Positions 16,227 through 24,344 of a DNA stretch of 53,726 bases are shown piece after piece. The position numbers and the translations under genes are program-made. The stretch lies in the NCBI GenBank assembly GCA_023386885.1, contig JAEWIX010000080.1:1-53726 (forward strand), given 5' to 3'. This DNA comes from Pseudomonadota bacterium. Its GTDB lineage: Bacteria > Pseudomonadota > Alphaproteobacteria > Rhizobiales > Xanthobacteraceae. The notes beneath the pieces were generated by a model that saw only the letters and a program-made list of their open reading frames with translations, was not told where the DNA came from and searched no databases. Position 1 is the first letter of the stretch. Each line of letters starts with the position of its first letter.

Positions 16227-16988
16227 TCAACCCTTAAGGAAGAAGATCACGGTGAGGACCGCGCCAACCAGCACAACGGTGGCGCGGATCACCTTGATCG
16301 GCACGCTGCGCGCAACGCTCACGCCCCAATAGCCGCCAATCACCGACGCCACGATCGTTACCAGCGCCTGTGGCCAGTGAACGAGGCCGCCCGCGATCAG
16401 CACCGTGGCGGACACGATCTGGATCAGGAACGCAACGACGTTCTTGATCGCGTTGTCCTCGTGATAATTGCCGCTGCCGATGATGGCGAGCGCGGCCAGC
16501 ATCATGATGCCCATGCCGGCGCCGAAGAAACCGCCATAGATCGTCGCCAGCGCCATCACCGCGAAAGCGACGATGTGGGCGGTCGCCCCGCTGCCTTTCT
16601 GCGCCATCGGTTTGGTCAGTTGGCGGATGCGATCGCTGAAAGCAAACATCAGGGTGGCCGACAGCAGCAGCCACGGCACCAGCGGGCGGAAACCCTTGTC
16701 GCCGAGCCAGATCAGCAGCAGGGCGCCGATCGCGCCGCCGGCCAGGCCGATCAGCATGAACGGCAGCATGCGCCGGAAATGCGTACGGATTTCGGAGCGA
16801 TAAGCCACCACGCTGGCGAGGTTGGCCGGCGTCAGCGCCACCGCGCTGGTGGCATTGGCGTCCAGCGTCGGCAGCCCGCAGGCGACGAGCGCGGCAAACG
16901 TCGCGAAGGTGCCGCCACCAGCCACGGCATTGACGGTCCCGGCGGCGAAACCCGCCACCGCAAGCAGAACGATTTGGAAGAGTGTCAC
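16227..16988 (-). CDS. TauE/SafE-family sulfite/anion exporter-like permease
   Basis: A 253-residue polytopic membrane protein of the TSUP family. The first half has AGFAAGTVNAVAGGGTFATFAALVACGLP with the typical GGGT loop and NATSAVALTPANLASVVAYR. The second half repeats the pattern as FAVMALATIYGGFFGAGMGIMMLAALAIIG and NAIKNVVAFLIQIVSATVLIAGG. The GTG start at 16988 is preceded by AAAGGGG at good distance; an ATG at 17015 lacks a ribosome-binding site. The substrate is probably a small sulfur-containing anion, by family only. Confidence 0.83.
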   Translation of the reverse strand: MTLFQIVLLAVAGFAAGTVNAVAGGGTFATFAALVACGLPTLDANATSAVALTPANLASVVAYRSEIRTHFRRMLPFMLIGLAGGAIGALLLIWLGDKGFRPLVPWLLLSATLMFAFSDRIRQLTKPMAQKGSGATAHIVAFAVMALATIYGGFFGAGMGIMMLAALAIIGSGNYHEDNAIKNVVAFLIQIVSATVLIAGGLVHWPQALVTIVASVIGGYWGVSVARSVPIKVIRATVVLVGAVLTVIFFLKG

Positions 16989-17149
16989 ACCAGCCCCTTT
17001 AACCGGCCACGGCAACGGGACCGATCGACAACTTCGAATGCGCCCCTGAAATCAAACCTGGAGATGCGCATAAACCCCTTCGGCCAGAAACGCCATACGG
17101 GGAACGCAGCCATGCCGAAACACCGGCCCCGGCGCAGCGTGCCGGATGC

Positions 17150-17632
17150 TCAATCGTGCGATACTTTCAGTTCGAGCGGGACCGACGCGGCATATTTGGC
17201 GTTCTGCAGCACCAGCGAGGTACGCACGTTGCGGACATGCGGCGCCGCCGTGAGCTGCGTGACGAAGGCCTGAAAGGTCGCCATGTCGGGCGCGACGCAT
17301 TTCAGAATGAAATCGACCTCGCCCGACAACATCCAGCACTCGCGCACCAGCGGCGCGCGGCGCACGAAATCCTCGAACGCGCGCAGATCGGCATCGGCCT
17401 GGCTCGACAGATGCACCGAGGCGAACACCGTCACGTCGTAGCCGAGCTTGCGCGGGTCAAGCAGCGCGCGATAGCCCTGAATATAGCCTTCCTCTTCCAG
17501 CGTGCGGACGCGGCGCAGGCACGGCGGCGGCGAAATGCCGACGCGCTTGGCGAGTTCGACGTTGGTAATCCGCCCATCGGCCTGAAGTTCGCTCAGGATC
17601 TTCAGATCGATCTCATCAAGGCTCTTGGACAC
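17150..17632 (-). CDS. Lrp/AsnC-family transcriptional regulator
   Basis: A 160-residue protein. The N-terminal HTH is LDEIDLKILSELQADGRITNVELAKRVGISPPPCLRRVRTLEEEGYI, and the C-terminal RAM ligand-binding domain includes VTVFASVHLSSQ and CWMLSGEVDFILKCVAPD. The GTG start at 17632 fits family length and has GAGGA upstream; an ATG at 17701, which would add 23 residues and has AGGG before it, cannot be excluded. It is divergent from trxB, with a short palindrome between them. The effector amino acid is unknown. Confidence 0.87.
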   Translation of the reverse strand: MSKSLDEIDLKILSELQADGRITNVELAKRVGISPPPCLRRVRTLEEEGYIQGYRALLDPRKLGYDVTVFASVHLSSQADADLRAFEDFVRRAPLVRECWMLSGEVDFILKCVAPDMATFQAFVTQLTAAPHVRNVRTSLVLQNAKYAASVPLELKVSHD

Positions 17633-17785
17633 GCGGTTCAAATCCTCAATTGCCGGACGCGCTCCCGTGATTCCGTGGCGAACGGCGATGGCAATACCCA
17701 TAGCGCACCCTGTCGGCGCGGCGCAATTTTATTACGCGCGATATGCAGAAGGGGCACAGCGGGGGGAAAATCGCCGCAAATGTAT

Positions 17786-17798
17786 TGCAATTCTTGCA
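17786..17798. promoter_or_regulatory. Short palindrome in the lrp-trxB divergent region
   Basis: TGCAA-TTC-TTGCA, flanked by AT-rich bases, lies between the divergent lrp and trxB genes. Its size and AT-rich centre fit an Lrp/AsnC-type operator. This is inference. Confidence 0.35.
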
Positions 17799-17844
17799 TA
17801 GCTGCCCAGATAGCCTAAACTCGCGGTAATGTTCAGGCTTCTTC

Positions 17845-17884
17845 AAGCCGCCTGCCGCCGTCAGTTCGCTTTCTGGCGGCTTTT
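17845..17884 (+). terminator. Terminator-like hairpin in the trxB leader
   Basis: Arms AAGCCGCC (17845-17852) and GGCGGCTT (17875-17882) followed by TT, 25 bp before the trxB start. It could be an attenuator or the end of a short upstream transcript. Confidence 0.5.
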
Positions 17885-17908
17885 CCTTGAGAGAAGGGGA
17901 AAACCCCC

Positions 17909-18874
17909 ATGTCGACGCCTATACACGCCAAGGTTGTGATTATCGGTTCCGGGCCGGCCGGCTATACCGCAGCCATCTATGCCGCGCGCGCGATGCTGGA
18001 GCCGGTCTTGATCCAGGGCATCCAGCCCGGCGGCCAGCTCACGATCACCACCGACGTCGAAAACTATCCCGGCTTCGGCGACGTCATCCAGGGTCCCTGG
18101 CTGATGGAGCAGATGGAACGGCAGGCCACGCATGTCGGCACCAAAATCGTCACCGATCTGGTCACCAAGCTCGACCTCGGCCAGCGGCCGTTCCGGCTCA
18201 CCTGCGACAGCGGCGACGTCTATCTCGCGGAAACGGTCATCCTCGCCACCGGCGCACAGGCGCGCTGGCTCGGGATGCCGTCGGAAGAAGAATTCAAGGG
18301 CTTCGGCGTTTCGGCTTGCGCGACCTGCGACGGTTTTTTCTACCGCGGCAAGAACGTGGTGGTGGTCGGCGGCGGCAACACCGCGGTCGAGGAAGCGCTA
18401 TTCCTGACCAACTTCGCCGCCAAGGTCACTGTGGTGCACCGCCGCGATCACTTCCGCGCCGAGCGCATCCTGCAGGATCGTCTGTTCAAGCATCCCAAGA
18501 TCGAGGTGGTGTGGGACAGCGTGCTCGACGAAATCTGCGGTGACAAGGAGCCGACCAAGGTCACCAACGTCAAGCTGAAGAACATCAAGACCGGCGCGGT
18601 GACCGAAATCCCCGCCGACGGCGTCTTCATCGCCATCGGCCATGCGCCGGCGACCGAACTGGTCGCGGGCCAGCTCAAGCTGAAATCCTCGGGCTATGTC
18701 GAGGTGGCGCCGCATTCGACCGCGACCTCGGTGCCGGGCGTCTTCGCCGCCGGCGACGTCGCCGACGAGACTTATCGCCAGGCCGTGACGGCCGCCGGCA
18801 TGGGCTGCATGGCTGCCCTTGAAGCCGAACGTTTCCTTGCCCACAGCGCCAACGAACGGGCTGCAGCGGAGTAA
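17909..18874 (+). CDS. Thioredoxin-disulfide reductase
   Basis: A 321-residue low-molecular-weight flavoprotein. The FAD-binding motif GSGPAGYTAA starts at residue 13, the redox-active pair is CATC (C137, C140), the NADPH-binding loop is VVGGGNTAVEEALFL (about 152-166), and the C-terminal FAD contact is GVFAAGDVADETYRQAVTAAGMGCMAA. It transfers electrons from NADPH to thioredoxin. The lysR-type gene starts 2 bp after its stop, so the two are co-transcribed. Confidence 0.96.
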   Translation: MSTPIHAKVVIIGSGPAGYTAAIYAARAMLEPVLIQGIQPGGQLTITTDVENYPGFGDVIQGPWLMEQMERQATHVGTKIVTDLVTKLDLGQRPFRLTCDSGDVYLAETVILATGAQARWLGMPSEEEFKGFGVSACATCDGFFYRGKNVVVVGGGNTAVEEALFLTNFAAKVTVVHRRDHFRAERILQDRLFKHPKIEVVWDSVLDEICGDKEPTKVTNVKLKNIKTGAVTEIPADGVFIAIGHAPATELVAGQLKLKSSGYVEVAPHSTATSVPGVFAAGDVADETYRQAVTAAGMGCMAALEAERFLAHSANERAAAE

Positions 18875-18876
18875 AC

Positions 18877-19800
18877 ATGCCACGAAATCGCGACGGCTTA
18901 TCCGACATGGACTGGGACAAGCTGAAGGTCTTTCACGCCGCGGCGGAAGCGGGCAGCTTCACCCACGCAGGCGAGCAACTCGGACTGTCACAGTCCGCGG
19001 TGTCCCGTCAGGTCAGCGCGCTCGAACAGGAATTGTCGGTCTCGCTGTTTCACCGCCACGCCCGCGGCCTGATCCTCACCGAGCAGGGCGACCTGTTGTT
19101 TCGCACCGCGCATGACGTCTTCATGCAGTTGCAGGCGGCACGCGCCAAGCTCACCGACAGCCGCGAGCGCCCCAGCGGCGATCTCAAGATCACCACGACG
19201 CCGGGCGTCGGTATTCATTGGCTGATTCCGCGGCTCGGCGAATTCACCGCGCTGTTTCCCGAAATCCGGATTTCGCTCATCGTCACCGACGAAGAACTCG
19301 ACCTGTCGATGCGTGAAGCCGACGTCGCGATCCGCACCCGCAAGCCGACGCAGCCCGACCTTATTCAGCGCAAGCTGTTCGCGATGGGCTTCCACGCCTA
19401 TTGCTCGCCGGAATACATCAAGCACTTCGGCACGCCGCGCACGCTGGAAGATCTCGACGGCCACCGCATCATCATGCTGAGCGACGCGCAGGTGCCGCAA
19501 CACCTCCAGAACCGCAACTGGCTGATCGAAGCCGGCCGCAACGGCTCCGGCCCGCGCGAAGCCTTCTTCAAGGTCAACAACATCCTTGGGCTTGTTCGCG
19601 CCTGCCAACAGGGGCTCGGCATCGCCGCGCTACCGGACTACCTGGTCGAAGATACAAATCGGCTGGTGCAACTCTTCAGCGAATCCGATTCGATTCAACT
19701 CGACACGTATTTCGTTTATCCCGAGGAGTTGAAGTCGGTGGCACGCGTCCAGGCGTTCCGGGATTTTGTCGTAAGCAAGGCGCAGCGTTGGCCTTCCTGA
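18877..19800 (+). CDS. lsrB: LysR-family regulator, LsrB/VtlR type
   Basis: A 307-residue LysR protein. The HTH is in MDWDKLKVFHAAAEAGSFTHAGEQLGLSQSAVSRQVSALEQEL, and the effector domain includes DLKITTTPGVGIHWLIPRLGEF and a C-terminal GIAALPDYLVED segment. Sequence and position directly behind trxB match the LsrB (Sinorhizobium, Agrobacterium) / VtlR (Brucella) regulators, which control redox, envelope and sRNA functions and lie beside AbcR sRNA genes. A CU-rich sRNA candidate follows here too. ATG at 18877 is used; ATG at 18907 is also possible. Confidence 0.85.
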   Translation: MPRNRDGLSDMDWDKLKVFHAAAEAGSFTHAGEQLGLSQSAVSRQVSALEQELSVSLFHRHARGLILTEQGDLLFRTAHDVFMQLQAARAKLTDSRERPSGDLKITTTPGVGIHWLIPRLGEFTALFPEIRISLIVTDEELDLSMREADVAIRTRKPTQPDLIQRKLFAMGFHAYCSPEYIKHFGTPRTLEDLDGHRIIMLSDAQVPQHLQNRNWLIEAGRNGSGPREAFFKVNNILGLVRACQQGLGIAALPDYLVEDTNRLVQLFSESDSIQLDTYFVYPEELKSVARVQAFRDFVVSKAQRWPS

Positions 19801-19861
19801 ATAGCTGCCCTGCGCTTTGCACGCCTCCAATCGCCGCATGACTGACATGCGACTTGTCCGG

Positions 19862-19890
19862 TTGCCGCAACGCGCTAACAGGGCTCTACT
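19862..19890 (+). promoter_or_regulatory. Putative sRNA promoter
   Basis: TTGCCG (19862-19867) and TCTACT (19885-19890) are spaced by 17 bp. This places the start of an RNA near 19897, consistent with the sRNA ending at 20031-20036. Confidence 0.4.
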
Positions 19891-19896
19891 CTCATC

Positions 19897-20036
19897 ACAC
19901 TGAGCGATCGCATCGCGCATCTGTCCCCCTCCTCTAGCGGTGCGGGCGTTCAGTTATCCCTCTTGGAAGGTGATTGTGTCGGCCTCACGTGGCCAATACC
20001 TCAAGCCGGGCTCTTCGAGCCCGGCTTTTTTCTTTT
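19897..20036 (+). ncRNA. AbcR-like (alpha-r15) trans-acting sRNA candidate
   Basis: About 140 nt between lysR and the GGDEF-EAL gene. A 5' hairpin GCGAT-CGC-ATCGC is followed by an unpaired CU-rich stretch (CCCCCTCCTCT, about 19925-19935), a second CU-rich module (ATCCCTCTTGG, 19956-19966), a short GGCC/GGCC hairpin and a strong terminator. In Rhizobiales, AbcR sRNAs lie beside lsrB/vtlR and use such modules to block ribosome-binding sites of ABC-transporter mRNAs. Assignment rests on position and architecture, not an alignment; the 5' end is inferred. Confidence 0.6.
20004..20031 (+). terminator. sRNA rho-independent terminator
   Basis: A perfect 10-bp stem AGCCGGGCTC/GAGCCCGGCT with loop TTC and six T, followed by C and four more T. 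No protein gene ends nearby except lysR 200 bp upstream. Confidence 0.9.
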
Positions 20037-20318
20037 GCTGTTGTTCCTCGCTGTCGGCGATATCCGAACAATGCGGCGCGCCGAAATGGCGCGGACAGAA
20101 TGACGCAGCCGCATGGTGGAAACATACGACGCGCGGACGCGACGTTGCGGCCGGCTTGAAATGCGCCCCCATTCGAAAAGTTACACGCACCATCGCGAGG
20201 ATTGATTCACCATTTCGCCGCGTGGCCGCGATTCACCTCCCCTGATTCACTTCCCGTTACGTAATTCAACTTACTGCCTGCGTCCCGACTGGAAGAATTT
20301 CAGAATGGTGATCGAGGC

Positions 20319-22733
20319 ATGTTGAAGATCTACAATTGTATCGCGACCGCCCACGACCTCAGATTGGTTGGGCTGGCCGTGGTGATCTGCGGGCTTGCCT
20401 CATTCGCCACCATCAGCCTGTTGCGATATGCCGCCTCGACCAAGGACCAGATGCGCTACATCTGGATCGGCGTCGCCGCGACGTCGGGCGGTTTCGGCAT
20501 CTGGGCGACGCACTTCATCGCGATGCTGGCGTTCACCCCCGGCGTGCCAAGCGGCTACAACATCTTTCTCACCATCGTGTCGTTGCTGGCCGCTGTACTC
20601 TTGTGCGGCGCCGGCCTTGCGATCGCGCTGACCCGAACGTCGCGCGCGATGCCGTGGATCGGCGGCGCGGTTGTCGGCGGCGGCATCGCGGCGATGCACT
20701 ACCTCGGTATGGCGGCATTTGAAATCCAGGGCGTCATCCTGTGGGATTGGCCGATGGTCGCCGCCTCCATCGCGCTCGGCGGATTGATCGGCGCGGCGGC
20801 ATTGCCGGCCGGGCTGCGCCAACATCCGGTCGTCTGGCGATATTACGGTTCAGTGCTGCTGACCTTGGCAATCGCCAGTCACCACTTCACCGCAATGGCC
20901 GCGGCCTCGATCATTCCTGTCCCCAACCTCGATATTCCACCGTCGGCGCTGCCAACCGGCCTGCTCGCGGTCGGCGTTGCACTTGCCAGTGCAACCATCA
21001 TCTTGCTCGCGCTCGCCGGTGTGTCGCTCGACCTCAAGGAGCGCAAGCGCAGCCTGCTCGAAGCCAGCCGGCTCCAGGGGCTGGCGGACGCCGCCGTCGA
21101 AGGTCTGGTGGTCTGCGACGGCAATTCCATCGTCACCATCAACAAGAGTTTCGCCGCGCTGCTGGGGATCGATCCGGCCGGCGCGATGCCACAGCAGATC
21201 GATGGCTGTTTCCCCGACCTGACGGCGCATCTGGCGTCTGCGCCTTTGCCCGAAACGCCGCTGGAAATGACCCTGCATCGCCACGACGGCACCACGATCC
21301 CGGTGGAAATCCTTCACCGTGCGATGGACTACAGCGGACAGCCGCATCAGGTCATCGCGGTGCGCGATCTGCGCGCGCGCAAGGCGGCCGAGCAACACAT
21401 CCGCTACCTCGCCCATCACGACGCCCTGACCACGCTGCCCAATCGCGGCTATTTCAGCAGCAAGCTCGACCAGGCGATCGCGCAGGCGAACGCGACCGGC
21501 CAGAAACTCGCCGTGCTCTGCCTCGATCTCGACCGCTTCAAGGAAGTGAACGACCTGTTCGGCCACGCCGCGGGCGACCACGTCCTGCAAACCGTCGCCA
21601 AGCGAACCAGCGCCCTGCTGCAGGACACCTACATGATGGCGCGTCTCGGCGGCGATGAATTCGCGATCCTGATGCCGGAAATCGGCCATGCGTCCGCCGC
21701 GGGCCGGCTGGCGGAAACGATTCTGACGTCACTGCAGGAAGCCGACGAGACGTCGGACATCGAGCGCATTTCATGCAGCATCGGCATCGCCGTCTATCCG
21801 GACGATGCCGTGTTGCGTGAAACCTTGCTGAGCCATGCCGATACCGCGCTCTATCGCGCCAAGACCGACGGACGCGCCACCTATCGCTTCTTCGAAGCCA
21901 AAATGGGCTCGGAGGTCCGCGCCCGCCGCGAACTCGAACACGACCTGCGGCTGGCTATCCCGCGCGGCGAGTTCTCGCTGGCCTTCCAGCCGCAGACCGA
22001 CATCCAGACCGACGAGGTGATGGGATTCGAGGCCCTGCTGCGCTGGCGGCATCCGCTGCGCGGCATGATTTCTCCCGCGATGTTCATCCCGATCGCCGAG
22101 GAAACCGGTGCCATTCTCGATATCGGCATCTGGGTGCTGCGCGAGTCATGTCGTGAGGCGGCGCAATGGCGCAATCCGCTGTCAATCGCCGTCAACGTCT
22201 CCGTGGTTCAGTTGCACAACGCCAATTTCGTCCAGGCCGTGCACCAGATCCTTCTGGAGACGGGACTGGCGGCAGGCCGGCTCGAACTTGAAATCACCGA
22301 AACGGCGCTGGTCCGCGATCTCAACCGCGCGCTGACGACCCTGCGACAACTCAAGGCCTTGGGCGTCCGCATCGCGATGGATGATTTCGGCACCGGCTAT
22401 TCGTCGCTGTCTAACCTGCGCGCATTCCCGTTCGACAAGATCAAGATCGACAGTTCGTTCGTCAAATCGGTCGATGCCAACGCTTCGGCGGCCACCATCG
22501 TCCGCGCGGTTCTCGGCCTCGGTCGCGGACTGGGGCTGCCGGTGTTGGCCGAAGGCGTCGAAACCAGCGAGGAATTGCACTTCCTCCGCGACGAAGGTTG
22601 CGGCGCGGTGCAAGGCTATCTGCTCGGCCGGCCATCGGACATCGCAACGTTCCACGATGTGGTCCACGACGATACGCGCCGCGCGACGGAAAGCGATATC
22701 GAACGCGCTTTGCCCGCAGCCAAGGTTGCATAA
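20319..22733 (+). CDS. MHYT-PAS-GGDEF-EAL cyclic-di-GMP signalling protein
   Basis: An 804-residue inner-membrane protein. An N-terminal MHYT sensor has seven membrane segments (about residues 15-235), with repeated motifs THFIAML (64-70), MHYLGMAA (126-133) and HHFTAMAA (188-195) that may bind copper or a gas. A PAS-like segment (about 250-350) is followed by a GGDEF domain with intact RLGGDEF (442-448) and an EAL domain with FEALLRW (570-576) and DDFGTGYSSLSNL. Both catalytic motifs look intact, so it may make and degrade c-di-GMP. It is a single gene; start ATG at 20319. Confidence 0.93.
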   Translation: MLKIYNCIATAHDLRLVGLAVVICGLASFATISLLRYAASTKDQMRYIWIGVAATSGGFGIWATHFIAMLAFTPGVPSGYNIFLTIVSLLAAVLLCGAGLAIALTRTSRAMPWIGGAVVGGGIAAMHYLGMAAFEIQGVILWDWPMVAASIALGGLIGAAALPAGLRQHPVVWRYYGSVLLTLAIASHHFTAMAAASIIPVPNLDIPPSALPTGLLAVGVALASATIILLALAGVSLDLKERKRSLLEASRLQGLADAAVEGLVVCDGNSIVTINKSFAALLGIDPAGAMPQQIDGCFPDLTAHLASAPLPETPLEMTLHRHDGTTIPVEILHRAMDYSGQPHQVIAVRDLRARKAAEQHIRYLAHHDALTTLPNRGYFSSKLDQAIAQANATGQKLAVLCLDLDRFKEVNDLFGHAAGDHVLQTVAKRTSALLQDTYMMARLGGDEFAILMPEIGHASAAGRLAETILTSLQEADETSDIERISCSIGIAVYPDDAVLRETLLSHADTALYRAKTDGRATYRFFEAKMGSEVRARRELEHDLRLAIPRGEFSLAFQPQTDIQTDEVMGFEALLRWRHPLRGMISPAMFIPIAEETGAILDIGIWVLRESCREAAQWRNPLSIAVNVSVVQLHNANFVQAVHQILLETGLAAGRLELEITETALVRDLNRALTTLRQLKALGVRIAMDDFGTGYSSLSNLRAFPFDKIKIDSSFVKSVDANASAATIVRAVLGLGRGLGLPVLAEGVETSEELHFLRDEGCGAVQGYLLGRPSDIATFHDVVHDDTRRATESDIERALPAAKVA

Positions 22734-22814
22734 GCGATTAATGCCGCAACGTTCACAGTGACAGGCGAAGCGAAAGCCGCCTCGCGCTTTCCGACACGAC
22801 GCGGACGGCAAACG

Positions 22815-22841
22815 TAAAAAACGCGCGACATGCGCGCGTTT
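22815..22841 (-). terminator. Terminator between convergent GGDEF-EAL and parA-like genes
   Basis: Stem AAACGCGC/GCGCGTTT (22819-22826, 22834-22841). Read on the minus strand it ends in six T, so it terminates the parA-like gene, which stops 26 bp upstream. Confidence 0.75.
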
Positions 22842-22866
22842 GAAGCTCAATGGCTGCGACGTACGG

Positions 22867-23547
22867 TTACGCCGCTTGCTTGTGCATAGCGCCGTTGGCG
22901 GACGCATTGCCGCGAATGGCCTTGACCGAACGATCGATCGCCGACCACAGCCGGCTGATCTCGGAGGCGGCGCGCCCTGCCGAATAATATTCCTGCGCAC
23001 CCTCGCCATGCGCCAGCGCCAACAGCAAATCGGCGCGATTGGTGATCTGGCCGCTCCACACTGGCGCGCGGAATTTAGCGAGGGCTTCGCGGGCAATGGT
23101 CACGATCGGGCTTTCAGATCCCTCACGCAGTGCGGGCGCACCGTTCATCACCACGGCATAAGGCTTGCGCGCCGAGCGGCAGGTCTGAATGGTTTCCTGC
23201 ACGGCGTTGACGTCGAACACGCCGGGCCGTGCCGGAATGATCACCATCGTCGCATTGCGCACGGCATCCTCGACCACCGCCGACATGTTCGGCGGCGTAT
23301 CGATGAACACCCACTCATAGCCCTCGCGCTTGGCGCTGGCGACAATCTCGCTGACCGAACGATTGGCGGTTTTCAGCGGCGGTTCGTTGGTGCCACGCAG
23401 CTTGTGCCAGAGCGTGAGCGATCCTTGCGGATCGGCATCGACAAGCAGACACGGGCGCGACGGTTTATGGACGTGCGCAGCAAGATGAGCCGTCAGAGTG
23501 CTTTTCCCCGAGCCCCCCTTGCGTGATGCAAAAACAATAACGTTCAT
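22867..23547 (-). CDS. Orphan ParA/Soj-like ATPase
   Basis: A 226-residue deviant Walker ATPase. The P-loop is ASRKGGSGKSTLTAHLA (about residues 7-23) with the signature lysine, Walker A' DADPQGS is near 38-44, and Walker B is WVFIDTPPNM. No parB-like gene lies beside it, so it is not the chromosome-partition ParA. It resembles the orphan ParA proteins of alphaproteobacteria that position cargo or act in cell-cycle control; the cargo is unknown. A perfect palindrome lies 36 bp upstream of the start. Confidence 0.85.
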   Translation of the reverse strand: MNVIVFASRKGGSGKSTLTAHLAAHVHKPSRPCLLVDADPQGSLTLWHKLRGTNEPPLKTANRSVSEIVASAKREGYEWVFIDTPPNMSAVVEDAVRNATMVIIPARPGVFDVNAVQETIQTCRSARKPYAVVMNGAPALREGSESPIVTIAREALAKFRAPVWSGQITNRADLLLALAHGEGAQEYYSAGRAASEISRLWSAIDRSVKAIRGNASANGAMHKQAA

Positions 23548-23583
23548 ACCTTGGCCTCCAGATTGACCCCAGAAGGCGAAAGT

Positions 23584-23601
23584 GAATCAGCTTGCTGATT
23601 C
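23584..23601. promoter_or_regulatory. Palindrome upstream of the parA-like gene
   Basis: GAATCAGC-TT-GCTGATTC, a perfect 8-bp inverted repeat with a 2-nt centre, 36 bp before the parA-like start codon. Suggested operator; the regulator is unknown. Confidence 0.45.
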
Positions 23602-23707
23602 GTTAAAGCAAAATTTGCGATATCGGACTCTCGACATACTAGATTTAGTCGGAGGGTGGGCCTTTCGAGTCACACCATGCGGTGCAACAACGCGCAAAAG
23701 CGCAGCG

Positions 23708-24022
23708 TCAGCCGACCTCGCCGCCGCGCGCGCGTTGACGTTCAAGCCATTTGCGCTCCATCCAGCCCAGCAACCGGGCGATCGGTCCTTGCAGAAAGGG
23801 AATATCCTGCGCGATCAGCATCAGGCCGAGCGGCAGCATCCAGAGCCCCAGTACCGGCAAAAAGCTGAAGATACCGCCGATGATCAGCAATATTCCGAGT
23901 GGAATACGGACCAATCGCGAGGATGGCCGCCGCACCCAGGTGACGAAGCGCCCCAGCTTCGGCGGCAGCTTGCTTTCAAACCAGGCAAAGTGCCGGTCCA
24001 GTTCGGCTCGATGATTCTTCAC
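23708..24022 (-). CDS. Small membrane protein of unknown function
   Basis: A 104-residue protein. An amphipathic N-terminal part (KNHRAELDRHFAWFESKLPPKLGRFVTWVRRPSSR) is followed by two adjacent membrane segments, IPLGILLIIGGIFSFLPVLG and LWMLPLGLMLIAQDIPFL, and a basic tail MERKWLERQRARGG. The double segment resembles the PGPGW-type small transmembrane proteins. The GTG at 24022 is preceded by GAGG at 5 nt; a GTG at 24028 is in frame. Function unknown. Confidence 0.65.
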   Translation of the reverse strand: MKNHRAELDRHFAWFESKLPPKLGRFVTWVRRPSSRLVRIPLGILLIIGGIFSFLPVLGLWMLPLGLMLIAQDIPFLQGPIARLLGWMERKWLERQRARGGEVG

Positions 24023-24344
24023 TGACACCTCGCTTGAGTCGATCGAAGATGGGGATCGATCACGTCATCGCCAAGACGACGGGACGTCGCTGCCTCTGAA
24101 CGGCGCGCCGTCGACCAACACATTTCTGCCGTAATTGAGCCGCCCCCAGGGCCGGTCGGTGATTGGCAACCTACACAATCACCACGCACAGGATAACCGG
24201 CATGACCTTGATCCGATCCCTGACGATCTGCGTTTTCGCGACGCTACCGCCGCTGCTCGCCGCACTCACACCCATGTGAGTGCTGGAACACCGCGCGCGA
24301 TCGTCCGTTGTCGGGGCACCCCGTTCAGCGAAGGAGATCGCAGC
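24023..24344. other. Divergent intergenic region
   Basis: About 320 bp between the small membrane protein and the secreted protein genes. It contains only a doubtful 25-codon frame (24202-24279) and the strong ribosome-binding site AAGGAGA of the next gene. Confidence 0.5.
24202..24279 (+). CDS. Possible 25-residue hydrophobic peptide
   Basis: A frame for MTLIRSLTICVFATLPPLLAALTPM has AGGATAA 5 nt upstream and reads like a single membrane segment or a truncated signal peptide. It lies 65 bp before the secreted-protein gene. It may be a real leader peptide or chance; nothing else supports it. Confidence 0.2.
   Translation: MTLIRSLTICVFATLPPLLAALTPM

Larger units (their letters stand above)
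19801..20318. other. Intergenic region with sRNA gene, then featureless DNA
   Basis: The first 235 bp carry a promoter, a CU-rich sRNA candidate and its terminator. From about 20037 to 20318 I see no convincing gene, repeat or terminator; this part is presumably the leader of the GGDEF-EAL gene. Confidence 0.6.

Noticed and set aside
19940..20245. Small plus-strand frame of 101 codons downstream of lysR
   Set aside because: It reads through the CU-rich RNA region and the strong terminator; composition is not coding-like.
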